A DNA stretch of 64,000 bases, from positions 37,723 to 101,722 of the forward strand of contig JADFDU010000056.1 in the NCBI GenBank assembly GCA_018262775.1. The letters run 5' to 3'. The notes under the pieces are model-generated. The model worked only from the letters and a program-made list of their open reading frames with translations, made no database searches and was not told the DNA's origin. Shown one piece after another: positions 18,363 to 27,335 of this stretch. A program made the translations under genes and the position numbers. This DNA is from Rhodocyclaceae bacterium (GTDB taxonomy: Bacteria > Pseudomonadota > Gammaproteobacteria > Burkholderiales > Rhodocyclaceae). The first letter of the stretch is position 1. Every line of letters starts with the position of its first letter.

Positions 18363-19228
18363 GGAGCCGCCTTGCCGTCCCGCTCGCGCATGGAAATGCG
18401 GCTGACGATGGCGACGTAGCGCGACAGCGTGCCGAGAAAACGCAATCGGTCCGGGCCGGCGACTTCGCCTTCCCACACTAGGCCGTCGCCGCAATCGCGG
18501 AAATTCCACGCGCCCACTGCCTTGACGAAGGCGGGCTCGGCGCGGCGTGCCTCGATGCGGCAGTCGAGCAGGACGGAGAGCGATATGTCGTCAGCGACGC
18601 GGTCGTCCAGCACGACGCGCCCCATGTCCAGCTCAATGACGCGGTTGACCAGCGTGGCCACCTCGTCGAGGCGGTGGCTGGAAATCAGCATGGTGGTGTC
18701 GTGCTGGCGCTCGGCGAGCAGTTCGAAGAATATCTTGCGCGCTTCGGGGTCGAGGTTGGCGGCCGGCTCGTCCATGACCAGCACCTTGGCCTCGCGCCCC
18801 AGGGCGATGGCGATGAGCACTTTCTGCTTCTGCCCGCCGGAGAGCTTGACGAAGGGGCGAGAGAGAATCGGCGCCACCTCCAGGCCGAGCCGACCCGACA
18901 GGTCGCGGATGCGCTGCGGGTCGGTGCCGCACAGGTCGGCGGCAAAGCCGATCAACTGGCCCACCGGCATTCTCAGCGGCGGCGGCAGTTGCGGCACGAA
19001 GCCGATGTCGCCGAGCACGACGGTGCGCTCCAGACGTGGCGAATGGCCGCTGATGGCGACGCTGCCCTCGTGCGTGTATTCACCCAGCAGGCAGCGGATC
19101 AGGGTGGTCTTGCCGGCGCCGTTGGAGCCGATCAGGGCGACCCGCTCGCCAAGGCCGATCTCGAGGCTGATGCCATCGAGAACGCGGGCCCGCTTGAAGG
19201 ACTTGGCGACATTCTGAAATCGAATCAT
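18359..19228 (-). CDS. nosF: Nos ABC transporter ATP-binding protein
   Basis: ATPase that powers NosDFY in copper-site assembly. It shows Walker A GSNGAGKTT near residue 35, signature LSGGQKQK and Walker B VLVMDEPAANLDPEA. It is 289 residues, about the usual length. It starts 30 nt after nosH and overlaps nosL by ATGA. Confidence 0.92.
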   Translation of the reverse strand: MIRFQNVAKSFKRARVLDGISLEIGLGERVALIGSNGAGKTTLIRCLLGEYTHEGSVAISGHSPRLERTVVLGDIGFVPQLPPPLRMPVGQLIGFAADLCGTDPQRIRDLSGRLGLEVAPILSRPFVKLSGGQKQKVLIAIALGREAKVLVMDEPAANLDPEARKIFFELLAERQHDTTMLISSHRLDEVATLVNRVIELDMGRVVLDDRVADDISLSVLLDCRIEARRAEPAFVKAVGAWNFRDCGDGLVWEGEVAGPDRLRFLGTLSRYVAIVSRISMRERDGKAAP

Positions 19229-19258
19229 GAAGGACGGATTATACGGCTGGGCCCCGGC

Positions 19259-20242
19259 TCACAGCAGCTTGGAAAGCCCCTTCACATCGTAGGTCAACGA
19301 CCCGGTCGGACAGACATCCACGCACAGGCCGCAGCGCGTGCAATCCGGGCCGATTGGCACTTCGGTATGTACCGCACGGCCCTTGATGACGGTGTCGAGG
19401 ACATGCGGCACGAGGCACACCTTGCGGCAATTGCCTTCATGGAAACAGCCCTCCAGCGTGTACTTGATACGCACCGGAGAGAAGATGCCGACCACGCCGT
19501 AGGTCAGGCCGATCGGGCAGGCATAGCGGCACCAGGCGCGACGCACGAAAAACACCTCGAACGCCAGCAGCGCCAGCACCCACAGCAGTGCCACGCCCGG
19601 TCCGTAGATCAGCGCGCGCGAGACGATGCCGGTGGGCGAGATAGCCTCATACACCGTGTAGCCGGTGGCGAAGGCGAGCAGGGCGAAGACGATCCAGAAG
19701 ACGGTACGCAGGCGCCGGTCGACCGGCTGGTCGACCACCAGCTTTTCTCGCACCAGCCAGAGGTGGATCTTCTCCGCCCACTCGGCGAGCAGATGGTAGG
19801 GGCAGACCCAGGAGCAGAAGGTGCGTCCGCCGAAGAGGGTCCACAGCACGAGTATGGTGCCGGTGCCGATGAGCAGGTTGGTGATGATGTTCCGGTGCGC
19901 CAGCATTACCTGCAGCGCCGAGTTGAGGTCGATCAGGTGAAAGCCGATGAAGCGTGAGGCGGTCAGCGCGCCTTCCAGGATCTGCACGTCGTAGTGGTAG
20001 GAGACGACGAAGAACAGGTTGATCAGGATCAGCGTGATCCAGCGCCGGTTACGCCACTTGTGCGAGGTGTTCATGTGGGCCTCGGCATGCGCCGCCGCGG
20101 CCTGCAGTTTCTCCTTGTTGGTGGTGCGCTTGACGAAGTGGATCTGCTTCGCTTCCTCGCTGAACGCCTCGGGCTTTTTGGGCTCACGGCCGAACATCAC
20201 GAGGATCTGCTCGAAGAAGCGTTTTCTGAGGATTGCGTTCAT
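19259..20242 (-). CDS. nosH: NosH, NapH-like quinol-oxidising membrane protein
   Basis: A 327-residue membrane Fe-S protein resembling NapH: hydrophobic helices, CSWVCPYHLLAEW and CRYACPIG motifs, and C-terminal CTRCGLCVDVCPTG. In clade II nos clusters NosG/NosH are thought to replace NosR as the electron entry from quinol. The ATG overlaps the nosG stop (ATGA). The N terminus carries a longer soluble stretch (about 60 residues) before the first helix. Confidence 0.88.
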   Translation of the reverse strand: MNAILRKRFFEQILVMFGREPKKPEAFSEEAKQIHFVKRTTNKEKLQAAAAHAEAHMNTSHKWRNRRWITLILINLFFVVSYHYDVQILEGALTASRFIGFHLIDLNSALQVMLAHRNIITNLLIGTGTILVLWTLFGGRTFCSWVCPYHLLAEWAEKIHLWLVREKLVVDQPVDRRLRTVFWIVFALLAFATGYTVYEAISPTGIVSRALIYGPGVALLWVLALLAFEVFFVRRAWCRYACPIGLTYGVVGIFSPVRIKYTLEGCFHEGNCRKVCLVPHVLDTVIKGRAVHTEVPIGPDCTRCGLCVDVCPTGSLTYDVKGLSKLL

Positions 20243-21117
20243 GTTCTCCAAACCTCTCTGGGCATGATTTCGATGCTGCCCGGCTCGGTCGGGCAGATCA
20301 TCTCGCACACGCCGCAGCCGACGCAGGGTTCGTGCACCACCGGCGACTTGCGCTGCGTACCGTCGGGCGCGTACACCGTCTCGATGGAGATGGCGCCCTT
20401 GATCGGGCACTCGCGCACGCACAGATCGCACTCTTCCACCTCGTAGCGGTATTCGGCGATCGGGATCGGCTTCCAGCGGTTGATGCGCATGTAGCGCATC
20501 TTGCCGCGGAAGGTGTGGCCGCGCGCCGGACCCTTGAAGCCCTTGCCCTTGATGGCGAGGCACATCTCCGGCCGGGTGAGGCGCGCCACGCCCATGCGCT
20601 CTCTGAAGTTGAGTGTCGGCTCGGGGTCGTCTTCCTTGGCGATGAGGATCGGCTTGGCGGCGAGCTGCGCGCCGGGCCGCGTCTCGAAGGAAGCGGGCTT
20701 TTCATATGCCAGCGCACCCGTCGGACAGGCCAGGACGCACTGCACGGCGTCGCAGGAAAAGTCGCATGCCTGGTCGCGCGCGTCGATGTAGGGCGCGCCG
20801 ACGCCGATACCGTCGACGAGATCGGCCAGGCGGATGGCCTCCACCGGGCAGACCTGCACACACTGGCCGCACTTGATGCAGGAGGAGAGGAAATGTTTTT
20901 CGTCCAGCGCCCCGGGCGGGCGCAGGCGTGACTTGCGCGCATAGACCAGGGGCAGGAAGCCCGAGAGGCCTGCGCCGAGCACGCCGCCGGTGAGCAGCAC
21001 GGTGCGCAGGAACTTGCGCCGCAAGGCCTGCCGCTTCGAGCGGGAGAGCGGCGGCGGCTTCACCTTGCCGGCCGGCTTGGGCGGCGGCAGGTCATCCGGT
21101 TTATCGGCTTCGCTCAT
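20239..21117 (-). CDS. nosG: NosG, NapG-like ferredoxin protein
   Basis: A 292-residue periplasmic-facing Fe-S protein with a hydrophobic Tat-like N-terminal region (LRRKFLRTVLLTGGVLGAGL) and four clusters: CIKCGQCVQVCP, CDAVQCVLACP, CDLCVRECP and CVGCGVCEMICP. By analogy with NapG it accepts electrons from NosH and passes them toward the nos cytochromes. It overlaps nosD and nosH by ATGA at both ends. Confidence 0.9.
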   Translation of the reverse strand: MSEADKPDDLPPPKPAGKVKPPPLSRSKRQALRRKFLRTVLLTGGVLGAGLSGFLPLVYARKSRLRPPGALDEKHFLSSCIKCGQCVQVCPVEAIRLADLVDGIGVGAPYIDARDQACDFSCDAVQCVLACPTGALAYEKPASFETRPGAQLAAKPILIAKEDDPEPTLNFRERMGVARLTRPEMCLAIKGKGFKGPARGHTFRGKMRYMRINRWKPIPIAEYRYEVEECDLCVRECPIKGAISIETVYAPDGTQRKSPVVHEPCVGCGVCEMICPTEPGSIEIMPREVWRT

Positions 21118-22433
21118 AGATTCTTCCTTTCCATTTCGAAGCGTGGCGCCTCATCCCTGAGCATGAGATCCGGCGAAGAGAAAGGCGCCAGCCGCTCGAG
21201 GAAATCGAGCATCTCGAGGGCAGGCGAGGTCTTGAAGAACCGCGCCTGGGGTATTTCCATCCAGATGCGATCGGCGAACGCATACAGTTCGTAGGGCGTG
21301 TCGCCAACGTTGTCGCCGTCGCGGTCGAAGCCCTGGTAGTCGTCCCAGTAGTTGCCGCGCCACTCGTTGAGGTTCGAGGCGCCGCGGCCGGCCTGCATCA
21401 CGTGCGTGAGGTTGCCTTCGAAGACGTTGCCGGTGGCGATGTTGCCGCCCAGTTCGCTGGTGAACATGATGCCGATGCCGTTGTAGGCGATGCGATTGTG
21501 CTTGAATTGGATCTTCGAGTCGGGCTGGAAAGGGGACAGGTCGGAACCGATGCCCACTGCGCAGTAGATGATCTTGTTGCCCTCGATGACCGAGCTGGAA
21601 GCCTCCTTGAAGCCGATGCCCATGCCGGTGGCGCCGGTGGCGTGCGAGATGACGTTGTTGCGCACATTCACCCTCTCCGTATACATCATGTACACGCCGA
21701 CGGCGTTATCGTAGAAGCGGTTGCCGACCACCTCGTTGTCGTTGGCGAACATGAAATGGATGGAATAGCGGCTGCGGCGGCCGAGATTATCGCGGAAGAC
21801 ATTGCCGTTGGAGTACCACACCACCATGTCGCGCGAGTCGACCACCTCGTTGTTCTCGATGCGGTTCTTCATGCTGTACCACAGGCGCAGGCCGTCGCCG
21901 CGCAGGCCCAGGCTGAACGGCTTCGAGCTGATTTTATTGCCGCGAACGAGATTTCCGTTGGCCTGCTTCAGGTCGATGCCGAACAGGCAGTCGCTGATGA
22001 CGAGGGCTTCGATGGTGTTGTGGTCACCGCGCACGTTGAGGCAGGCGTCGTCGGAGTCGTGCGAGGCGCCGGAATTCTTCAGATGCAGGCCGCGCAGCGT
22101 CGAACTGTTGGCTTCCAGGACGAAGACCGTGCCCTTGCCGCCGCCGTCGATGGTGACTTGACCGCCGCCGTCGATGACCAGCGGCTTGTTGACCAGCACC
22201 GGCCCGGAATAGGTGCCTGGGGCCAGTTTCAGGGTCGATCCGGCCGGCGCCTGGTTGACCAGGGTCTGCAGCCAGGGCAGATGCGGCACATGCGGCGCCG
22301 TGGGCATCGGCGCAGGTTCCGACGACGACCCCCAGCCGGCGGCGGGGGCGGCCATGTCGGGCGGCGTCGAGGTGGAGGCTGCCAGGGCCAGCCCGCCGAT
22401 TACCAGCGCCAGCAATGCGAGCGCGTGTTTCAT
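21114..22433 (-). CDS. nosD: Periplasmic copper-binding protein NosD
   Basis: Assembles the NosZ copper-sulfur site together with NosFY. The 439-residue precursor has a Sec signal (MKHALALLALVIGGLALAAS) and then many right-handed beta-helix coils of the CASH type, seen as recurring N-rich repeats such as GNKI, NRIENNEV and GNVFEGN. The frame runs upstream of 22433 without a good signal, so I chose the ATG that gives the signal peptide. Confidence 0.93.
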   Translation of the reverse strand: MKHALALLALVIGGLALAASTSTPPDMAAPAAGWGSSSEPAPMPTAPHVPHLPWLQTLVNQAPAGSTLKLAPGTYSGPVLVNKPLVIDGGGQVTIDGGGKGTVFVLEANSSTLRGLHLKNSGASHDSDDACLNVRGDHNTIEALVISDCLFGIDLKQANGNLVRGNKISSKPFSLGLRGDGLRLWYSMKNRIENNEVVDSRDMVVWYSNGNVFRDNLGRRSRYSIHFMFANDNEVVGNRFYDNAVGVYMMYTERVNVRNNVISHATGATGMGIGFKEASSSVIEGNKIIYCAVGIGSDLSPFQPDSKIQFKHNRIAYNGIGIMFTSELGGNIATGNVFEGNLTHVMQAGRGASNLNEWRGNYWDDYQGFDRDGDNVGDTPYELYAFADRIWMEIPQARFFKTSPALEMLDFLERLAPFSSPDLMLRDEAPRFEMERKNL

Positions 22434-22447
22434 GATGTAGGGAGCGT

Positions 22448-23431
22448 CTACTCCGCCGAGCCCTCGCGCATCTGCTTGCGGCGGATGAGCAGGGCCAGCA
22501 TCAGCGCGGCGAACACCAGCAGCAACAGGGCATAGCCCCAATAGGGGTAGGAGTAGGTCGAGAACTGTGCCACCTTGCCTTCGCCGAACACGGTGGGCAT
22601 GAAGGGCTTGACGGTGAATGCGCCCCAGGGGTGTAGGTTGTGGCCGAAGAACCACAGCCAGCCGGCATAGTCGATGACGAAGTAGATCGGCAGCAGCGCT
22701 GGCACCAGCGCCAGCAGCAGCGAGAACCCACGCATTTTCCACACGCCGATGAGAACGACGATCATGGCCACGATCAAGCCTACGATGGCCGCATACGTGG
22801 CGAATTTCAGGTTGGCCACCCACACATCGAGCACTTCGGGCTGGTTGAAGAAGGAGGCAGCCTCATGGTGGTAGTAGGCGGCGAAGGCATTGAGATGGCC
22901 CAACGCGATTTGGTCCACCACCATCCACGCGGCTACTGCCGCGAAGCCGCCGGCGAGGACGATCAGCCGCCGTTTGCGCTGCGTTGCCATGAACCCCAGC
23001 AGCATCACGGCGAAAAAGCCGAAGATGAATTTCGACAGACGCAATTCGACCGGAGACCCGGTGGCGATCGGATACATGCCGACGTAGTGATTGATGGTGT
23101 TCATCTCATGCACGCAGTCCAGGCCCTTGGCGCCCTTGTCGGCATCCTTGCCTGCACCCGTGACCGGGTTGTAGCGCTCCACATGCTCCGAGAGATCCTG
23201 CTGGATGATTTCGTTCGACAGACGGCTGCCCTTGGGTGCCGTCGTGCAGCCGTTGTACACGCCGTCGAAGTGGAAATGGATGCGGATGCCGTCGGGAAAG
23301 GCATCCTTCGGGTAGTTCGGTGCAGTCAGCGATACCCACCAGATGGGTGAGAAATAGGCGGCCACCATGGCGACCAGCGCGATTGCCGTGAGCGCGGTGA
23401 CGATAAGGGTCTGCTTTTTTTGGGCTTGCAT
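22448..23431 (-). CDS. nosB: NosB, membrane protein of clade II nos clusters
   Basis: A 327-residue membrane protein with an N-terminal helix, a large extracytoplasmic domain (about 30-125) holding conserved cysteines and HXHFDG, and then five or more helices to the C terminus. Position and topology between nosZ and nosD match NosB of Wolinella-type clusters, a family required for N2O respiration but of unknown activity. The GWL/GHNLHPWGAFTVKPFMPTVFGEGKVA segment is typical. I chose ATG 23431; a TTG two codons upstream is possible. Confidence 0.78.
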   Translation of the reverse strand: MQAQKKQTLIVTALTAIALVAMVAAYFSPIWWVSLTAPNYPKDAFPDGIRIHFHFDGVYNGCTTAPKGSRLSNEIIQQDLSEHVERYNPVTGAGKDADKGAKGLDCVHEMNTINHYVGMYPIATGSPVELRLSKFIFGFFAVMLLGFMATQRKRRLIVLAGGFAAVAAWMVVDQIALGHLNAFAAYYHHEAASFFNQPEVLDVWVANLKFATYAAIVGLIVAMIVVLIGVWKMRGFSLLLALVPALLPIYFVIDYAGWLWFFGHNLHPWGAFTVKPFMPTVFGEGKVAQFSTYSYPYWGYALLLLVFAALMLALLIRRKQMREGSAE

Positions 23432-23578
23432 GATCAACTCGCTGTCAGGGTGTTTGCCTTCTCCTCCAGCGGCCGACGGATGTTCATGCCGGCCGTCTCA
23501 GGCCAAAATGCCACCTTGGACAGGCGGTCTTCTTGTGCGGATCCTGCCGCGCCGGAAGCGGCGCGGCAGGGGAGGGTA

Positions 23579-24304
23579 TTACTTCTTGCCGCCCTTCGGC
23601 TTGCACATCGAGCCGGGCATGGCCAGACTCGACTGGTAGGCAGAGATGGCCACCAGCTGCTCGTTGGTGTAGGGCTTGATGACCTTCACCATGTCCGGGT
23701 TGGCGTTGCGGCGTTTGCCGTCGCGAATTTCCGTCATCTGGCGCAGCAGGTACTTGTAATGCTGGCCGGCAATGACGGGATAGAACTTGTCCTTGTTGCC
23801 CTCGCCGTTCTTGCCGTGGCATTCCTGGCACTGCTTCTCGTAGAGCGCCTTGCCGTCGGCGACCTGCTTGGCGGCATTGGCGCCCTCATACTTGCCATGG
23901 TCGAGCGGGATGCACAACGACTGGATATAGGCGGAGACATTCGCCAATTCCTGCGCATCGGTCAGTTCCTTGGCGAAGGGATACATGGTCGGGTTGTCGC
24001 GCAGACCGGCGCGAATGTCGGCCATCTGCTTGATCAGCACCGTGGTGTGCTGGCCGGCGAGCTGCGGGAAGGTGCCGTCGGGACGGCCGGCGCCGTTGGG
24101 CAGGTGGCAGGCGCCGCAGACTTCGTAACCGTCGCGTCCTTCCTTGGTGTTGCCCTTGAATTTCAGGGCCTCGATCTTCTCGCCCTCCTGGGCGTTCCAC
24201 TTGTATTCCTTTGATTCGATGCCTTCTTTTTTCGGCGCCGGCGGTCCGGCCAGAACGAGCGCAGAGGAAAGGGCGAGCGACAGGACTAGAGCAATGTGCT
24301 TCAT
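23579..24304 (-). CDS. Diheme c-type cytochrome of the nos cluster
   Basis: A 241-residue secreted protein with a Sec signal (MKHIALVLSLALSSALVLA) and two class I heme sites, CGACH and CQECH, each followed by a distal Met region (M at MYPF-like and MVKV). It probably carries electrons from NosG/H toward NosZ (inference from place in the cluster). GGGAGATGAT precedes the ATG. Its own FNR-type promoter suggests it heads the unit diheme-nosB-D-G-H-F-L-Y. Confidence 0.85.
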   Translation of the reverse strand: MKHIALVLSLALSSALVLAGPPAPKKEGIESKEYKWNAQEGEKIEALKFKGNTKEGRDGYEVCGACHLPNGAGRPDGTFPQLAGQHTTVLIKQMADIRAGLRDNPTMYPFAKELTDAQELANVSAYIQSLCIPLDHGKYEGANAAKQVADGKALYEKQCQECHGKNGEGNKDKFYPVIAGQHYKYLLRQMTEIRDGKRRNANPDMVKVIKPYTNEQLVAISAYQSSLAMPGSMCKPKGGKK

Positions 24305-24366
24305 ATCATCTCCCACGACTGAATATAAGGAATGTCTTAATTATCCAGAAATTAGCCAGCGATACA

Positions 24367-24380
24367 TTGACTTGAGTCAA
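24367..24380 (-). promoter_or_regulatory. FNR/DNR-type box before the diheme cytochrome
   Basis: TTGACTTGAGTCAA is a perfect palindrome of the TTGAC-N4-GTCAA class. Spacing predicts a start near 24332 and GATAAT (24345-24340, minus strand) stands as a five-of-six -10 element. This gives the second half of the nos cluster its own anaerobic promoter. Confidence 0.75.
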
Positions 24381-24390
24381 TAGGTGAATA

Positions 24391-24411
24391 ACGGCCACCT
24401 TGGGTGGCCGT
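24391..24411 (-). terminator. Hairpin ending the nosZ-cytochrome transcript
   Basis: ACGGCCACC and GGTGGCCGT pair perfectly around a 3-nt loop, 14 nt after the monoheme cytochrome stop. The tract after it is only moderately T-rich, so it may be a partial terminator or a processing/stability hairpin. Confidence 0.6.
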
Positions 24412-24425
24412 CGCAACAGACTGAT

Positions 24426-24740
24426 TCACTTAAGCTTGGAGAGGTACTCGGCCAGCGCCTTGATTTCCGCATCGTTCACCAGATGCATGACGCCCTTCAT
24501 GGCCGCAGCCTGGCCGTTGGCACGTGCGCCGCTCTTGATGTCCTTCATCTGCTGCTCGGCGTAGGCGGCGTTTTGCCCGGCCAGCTTGGGATAGCTGGGT
24601 GTCAGCGGCTTTTTGGCATCCTTGCCGTGGCAGGCGACGCAGGTCTTTTCCTGGTAGAGCTTGGCACCGTCGAGCGCCAACGCGTTGCCGGCGGCGAAAG
24701 TCAGTCCGGCGAGGACGGCGAGGCAGTGGATTCGTTTCAT
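24426..24740 (-). CDS. Monoheme cytochrome c of the nos cluster
   Basis: A 104-residue precursor with signal MKRIHCLAVLAGLTFAAG and one CVACH heme site near residue 35, with MKGVMHL supplying a likely sixth ligand, as in class I cytochromes c. It lies 76 nt after nosZ and is the probable direct donor to its CuA site (inference). An AAAGTCAG octamer, read as ACT in LTF, lies in the signal sequence region at 24697. Confidence 0.85.
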   Translation of the reverse strand: MKRIHCLAVLAGLTFAAGNALALDGAKLYQEKTCVACHGKDAKKPLTPSYPKLAGQNAAYAEQQMKDIKSGARANGQAAAMKGVMHLVNDAEIKALAEYLSKLK

Positions 24741-24816
24741 GTAGATCTCCTGGTAATGGAAAAAGCGGGGAGCATGCTGCCACGCTCCCCGCTTAACGGT
24801 CTAGCGGAAGAAAAGC

Positions 24817-27108
24817 TTACTTGACCTTCTTGGCACCGTTCTGCTCAAGATAGGTCTTGGCGCGCAAGCCCAGGTCGGCAGTCTTGACCTGATACTGCCA
24901 GATCTGCTCGGCCCAGAGGTTGGCATTTTCCCAATCCTTCTTGGCGGCGAACGCCTCGTGCTTCTCCTTCAGGCCCTTGGTCTTGCCCAGCTGGTCGAAG
25001 GCGTCTTCCACCATGGCCACGACGTCCGGGAAGTCCTTGTAGTTCACACTGGTGATGTAGGCCACTACGGAATCGATGATCACCTGAGTGTCGGCCACCT
25101 TCTTCACCGTCGCCTTGTAGTCGGCTTCGGTGTAGCTGCCCTTGGCCAGCGTCGTCTTGGTTGGCTTCCAGCCCTTCGGCTTGACGAGGAGGTAACCCTG
25201 CATCTCCAGGTGCAGCGCCGAGCAGAACTCGGTGCAGTAGTAGGGATAGACGCCCTCCTTGTCCGCCTTGAACTTGACCGTGGCGGTTTTGCCCGGCTCG
25301 ACGGAGGCATGAACGTTGAAAGTGCTCACCGTAAAGCCGTGGGTCTCGTCCTGGGCACGCTCGAGGTTGGTCAGGTGGATGGTTATCTCGTCGCCCACTT
25401 CGGCCTCGATGGTTTCTGGCGTGATGTGCGAGCGGATCAGCGTGGCATACACTGTGACCTTGTTGCCCTTCTTCTCGGTCTTTTCCTCGCCTGCGCGGAC
25501 GGCGCCCGGATTCGGCTTGTCGGTGCGGGAGTTGGTGCCGATCTTGTAGCGTACGCCCGGCTTCAGCTTGGATGCCTCGATGGCCACAACATAGTGCGGC
25601 TCGCCCAGTGGTATCGGCATGTCATAGAGCAGCTGCATCTTGTCGTTGCTGATGTCGATCAGCTGATGGTTCTGCGGATGCAGCGGGCCCACCGGCACGA
25701 AGCGGTCGATCGCCAGCTTGTTCAGCGCAACGAGATACTTGCCTTTCGGCTTGGTCGAGTCGCCCTCCATGGTCATCAGGTGGCCGATGTTGTAGTGCAC
25801 GCTGAGCTTGTCGAGCACCTTGCCTTCGCAGTAGTTCCACTTCGCCACTTGCGAATCGACGTAGAGCGAGGTGTAGGCGACGCAGGGCTTGGAGTCATAC
25901 TGCGTGTGCAGCGGGCCGAGGCCCAGCGGTACCTGCACATGCAAGGCGTCCTTCATGCCGATCACCGGGATGCCGTACGCATCCTTGCTCTCGAACTTGC
26001 CGGCCTTGATGGCAGCCTGGATTTTCTCGAAGCTGTAGACCGAAACGTGGGTGTCGAGCTTGCCAGCGACGATCATGAACTTGCCGTCCGGCGAAACATC
26101 GACGCCGTGCGGGCTCTTCGGTTCCGGCACGAGGAAGAGGATGCCTTCCTTGATGGCGGTTTCCATCATGATTACGTTATGGCCGTTGATCTTCTTCGCC
26201 TTGCCGGCCTTGACCAGTTCGGCGGCCTTCCGCCAGTTGATCACGTGCAGGTAGTCGGTGTCCTTCGCCGAGCAACCGGCCTCGTAGGGCGGACGGCCCT
26301 TCTCGATGCCGCCGACGTAGCGCTCGGAGCAGAACGAGTTGGTGAAGGACCAGCCGTCCGACGGACCCTTGCCGGCGTCCGACAGATCCTGCGAATAGGG
26401 CGGCAATTCCAGCGAGAACGATTCACCCGGGACGATGCGGCCTTCCTTGCGGTCGAATTTCCAGTAGGTGACGCCGCCGCGGTACTTCTCGTTGAATTCC
26501 TCCAAGGGGAAGAACTTCTTGTTCTCCAGCGGCGCGGCGTACTGCGCGGCCTCGATGATGTATTCGGTGTTCGGCGTGACGAAGGTGCCGCCGTGCTCCG
26601 ACTTGAAGATCGGGTTGACCACGATCTGCTTGGTCTCGAAGTCGCGCAGGTCGAGCACTGCGACGCGCGGGTTGGCCTTGTCGTTGATGAAGAGGAACTG
26701 GCCGTCATACTCGCCATTGGTCTCGGACATCGCCGGGTGGTGCGTGTCGCCCCAGGTGATGGACTTGCCGTCGATCTTGCCCTGGTCCAGCACGGCCTTG
26801 GATTCCTCGTCGTAGCCGTAGCCCTGCCACGGCTCGGGGGTGAATACGCCGATGTACTTGAGGATGCGCATCGAGGGTACGGCGTAGACGATGACTTGAC
26901 CGCTCTGGCCGCCCGAACTGAAGGCGACGAATTCGTCGCGCTTGCCGGTAGGTACATAAGTTTTCGCCGCTGCCAGCAGATCCTGCTGTGACAGGTTGCG
27001 GCGCTTGAGGACGTCCTGCAGCGATTCTGCCGAGAACGCGGCGGCGGCGCTCATGCCCACCCCGGCCGCGAGCAGAAACGACAGCGCCCGTTTACTCATC
27101 TTGTTCAT
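24817..27108 (-). CDS. nosZ: Clade II (Sec-exported) nitrous oxide reductase
   Basis: Reduces N2O to N2 in the periplasm. The 763-residue precursor starts with a Sec-type signal (MSKRALSFLLAAGVGMSAAA) lacking the twin-arginine motif of clade I. The propeller carries CuZ histidines in DTHHPAMSETNGEYDGQ, SPHGVDVSPDGK, GPLHTQY and IGHLMTMEGD. The C-terminal cupredoxin has the CuA motif CTEFCSALHLEM. GGGAGAACTTCC precedes the ATG at 27108. The nosB-D-G-H-F-L-Y genes downstream and the absence of nosR confirm the clade II type. Confidence 0.97.
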   Translation of the reverse strand: MNKMSKRALSFLLAAGVGMSAAAAFSAESLQDVLKRRNLSQQDLLAAAKTYVPTGKRDEFVAFSSGGQSGQVIVYAVPSMRILKYIGVFTPEPWQGYGYDEESKAVLDQGKIDGKSITWGDTHHPAMSETNGEYDGQFLFINDKANPRVAVLDLRDFETKQIVVNPIFKSEHGGTFVTPNTEYIIEAAQYAAPLENKKFFPLEEFNEKYRGGVTYWKFDRKEGRIVPGESFSLELPPYSQDLSDAGKGPSDGWSFTNSFCSERYVGGIEKGRPPYEAGCSAKDTDYLHVINWRKAAELVKAGKAKKINGHNVIMMETAIKEGILFLVPEPKSPHGVDVSPDGKFMIVAGKLDTHVSVYSFEKIQAAIKAGKFESKDAYGIPVIGMKDALHVQVPLGLGPLHTQYDSKPCVAYTSLYVDSQVAKWNYCEGKVLDKLSVHYNIGHLMTMEGDSTKPKGKYLVALNKLAIDRFVPVGPLHPQNHQLIDISNDKMQLLYDMPIPLGEPHYVVAIEASKLKPGVRYKIGTNSRTDKPNPGAVRAGEEKTEKKGNKVTVYATLIRSHITPETIEAEVGDEITIHLTNLERAQDETHGFTVSTFNVHASVEPGKTATVKFKADKEGVYPYYCTEFCSALHLEMQGYLLVKPKGWKPTKTTLAKGSYTEADYKATVKKVADTQVIIDSVVAYITSVNYKDFPDVVAMVEDAFDQLGKTKGLKEKHEAFAAKKDWENANLWAEQIWQYQVKTADLGLRAKTYLEQNGAKKVK

Positions 27109-27267
27109 GGAAGTTCTCCCTGGATGACTGCAACTCAACTTAAAAATTTCCCTCATACTGCAAATCCCAACTTTGGTTGAACGAAAGAACGAAGTCAGGA
27201 ACGCAAAGTATGAACGCCACTGCGACATATTGCCGCACCCACTTTATTCCATTAGTCTGCTGATACC

Positions 27268-27281
27268 TTGATGAATATCAA
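27268..27281 (-). promoter_or_regulatory. FNR/DNR box before nosZ
   Basis: TTGATGAATATCAA is a perfect FNR consensus. For nosZ it predicts a start near 27233 with TAAAGT/AATAAA near -10 and a 5' leader of about 125 nt. It also lies 55 nt before the oppositely oriented gene at 27336, but no -10 is evident on that side. The rest of the 27109-27335 gap shows nothing else I can name. Confidence 0.8.
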
Positions 27282-27335
27282 ATGTCTGCGTAACGCCAGG
27301 GCGTGACGGCCTCTCCGGCACAGCTAATTTTTTTC

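Noticed and set aside
24958..26991. 677-codon frame opposite nosZ
   Set aside because: Composition is Val/Leu/Ala/His-rich antisense sequence; nosZ is unambiguous on the other strand.
27268..27316. Use of the nosZ FNR box by the opposite gene
   Set aside because: No -10 element at the proper distance on the plus strand; spacing and -10 fit nosZ better.
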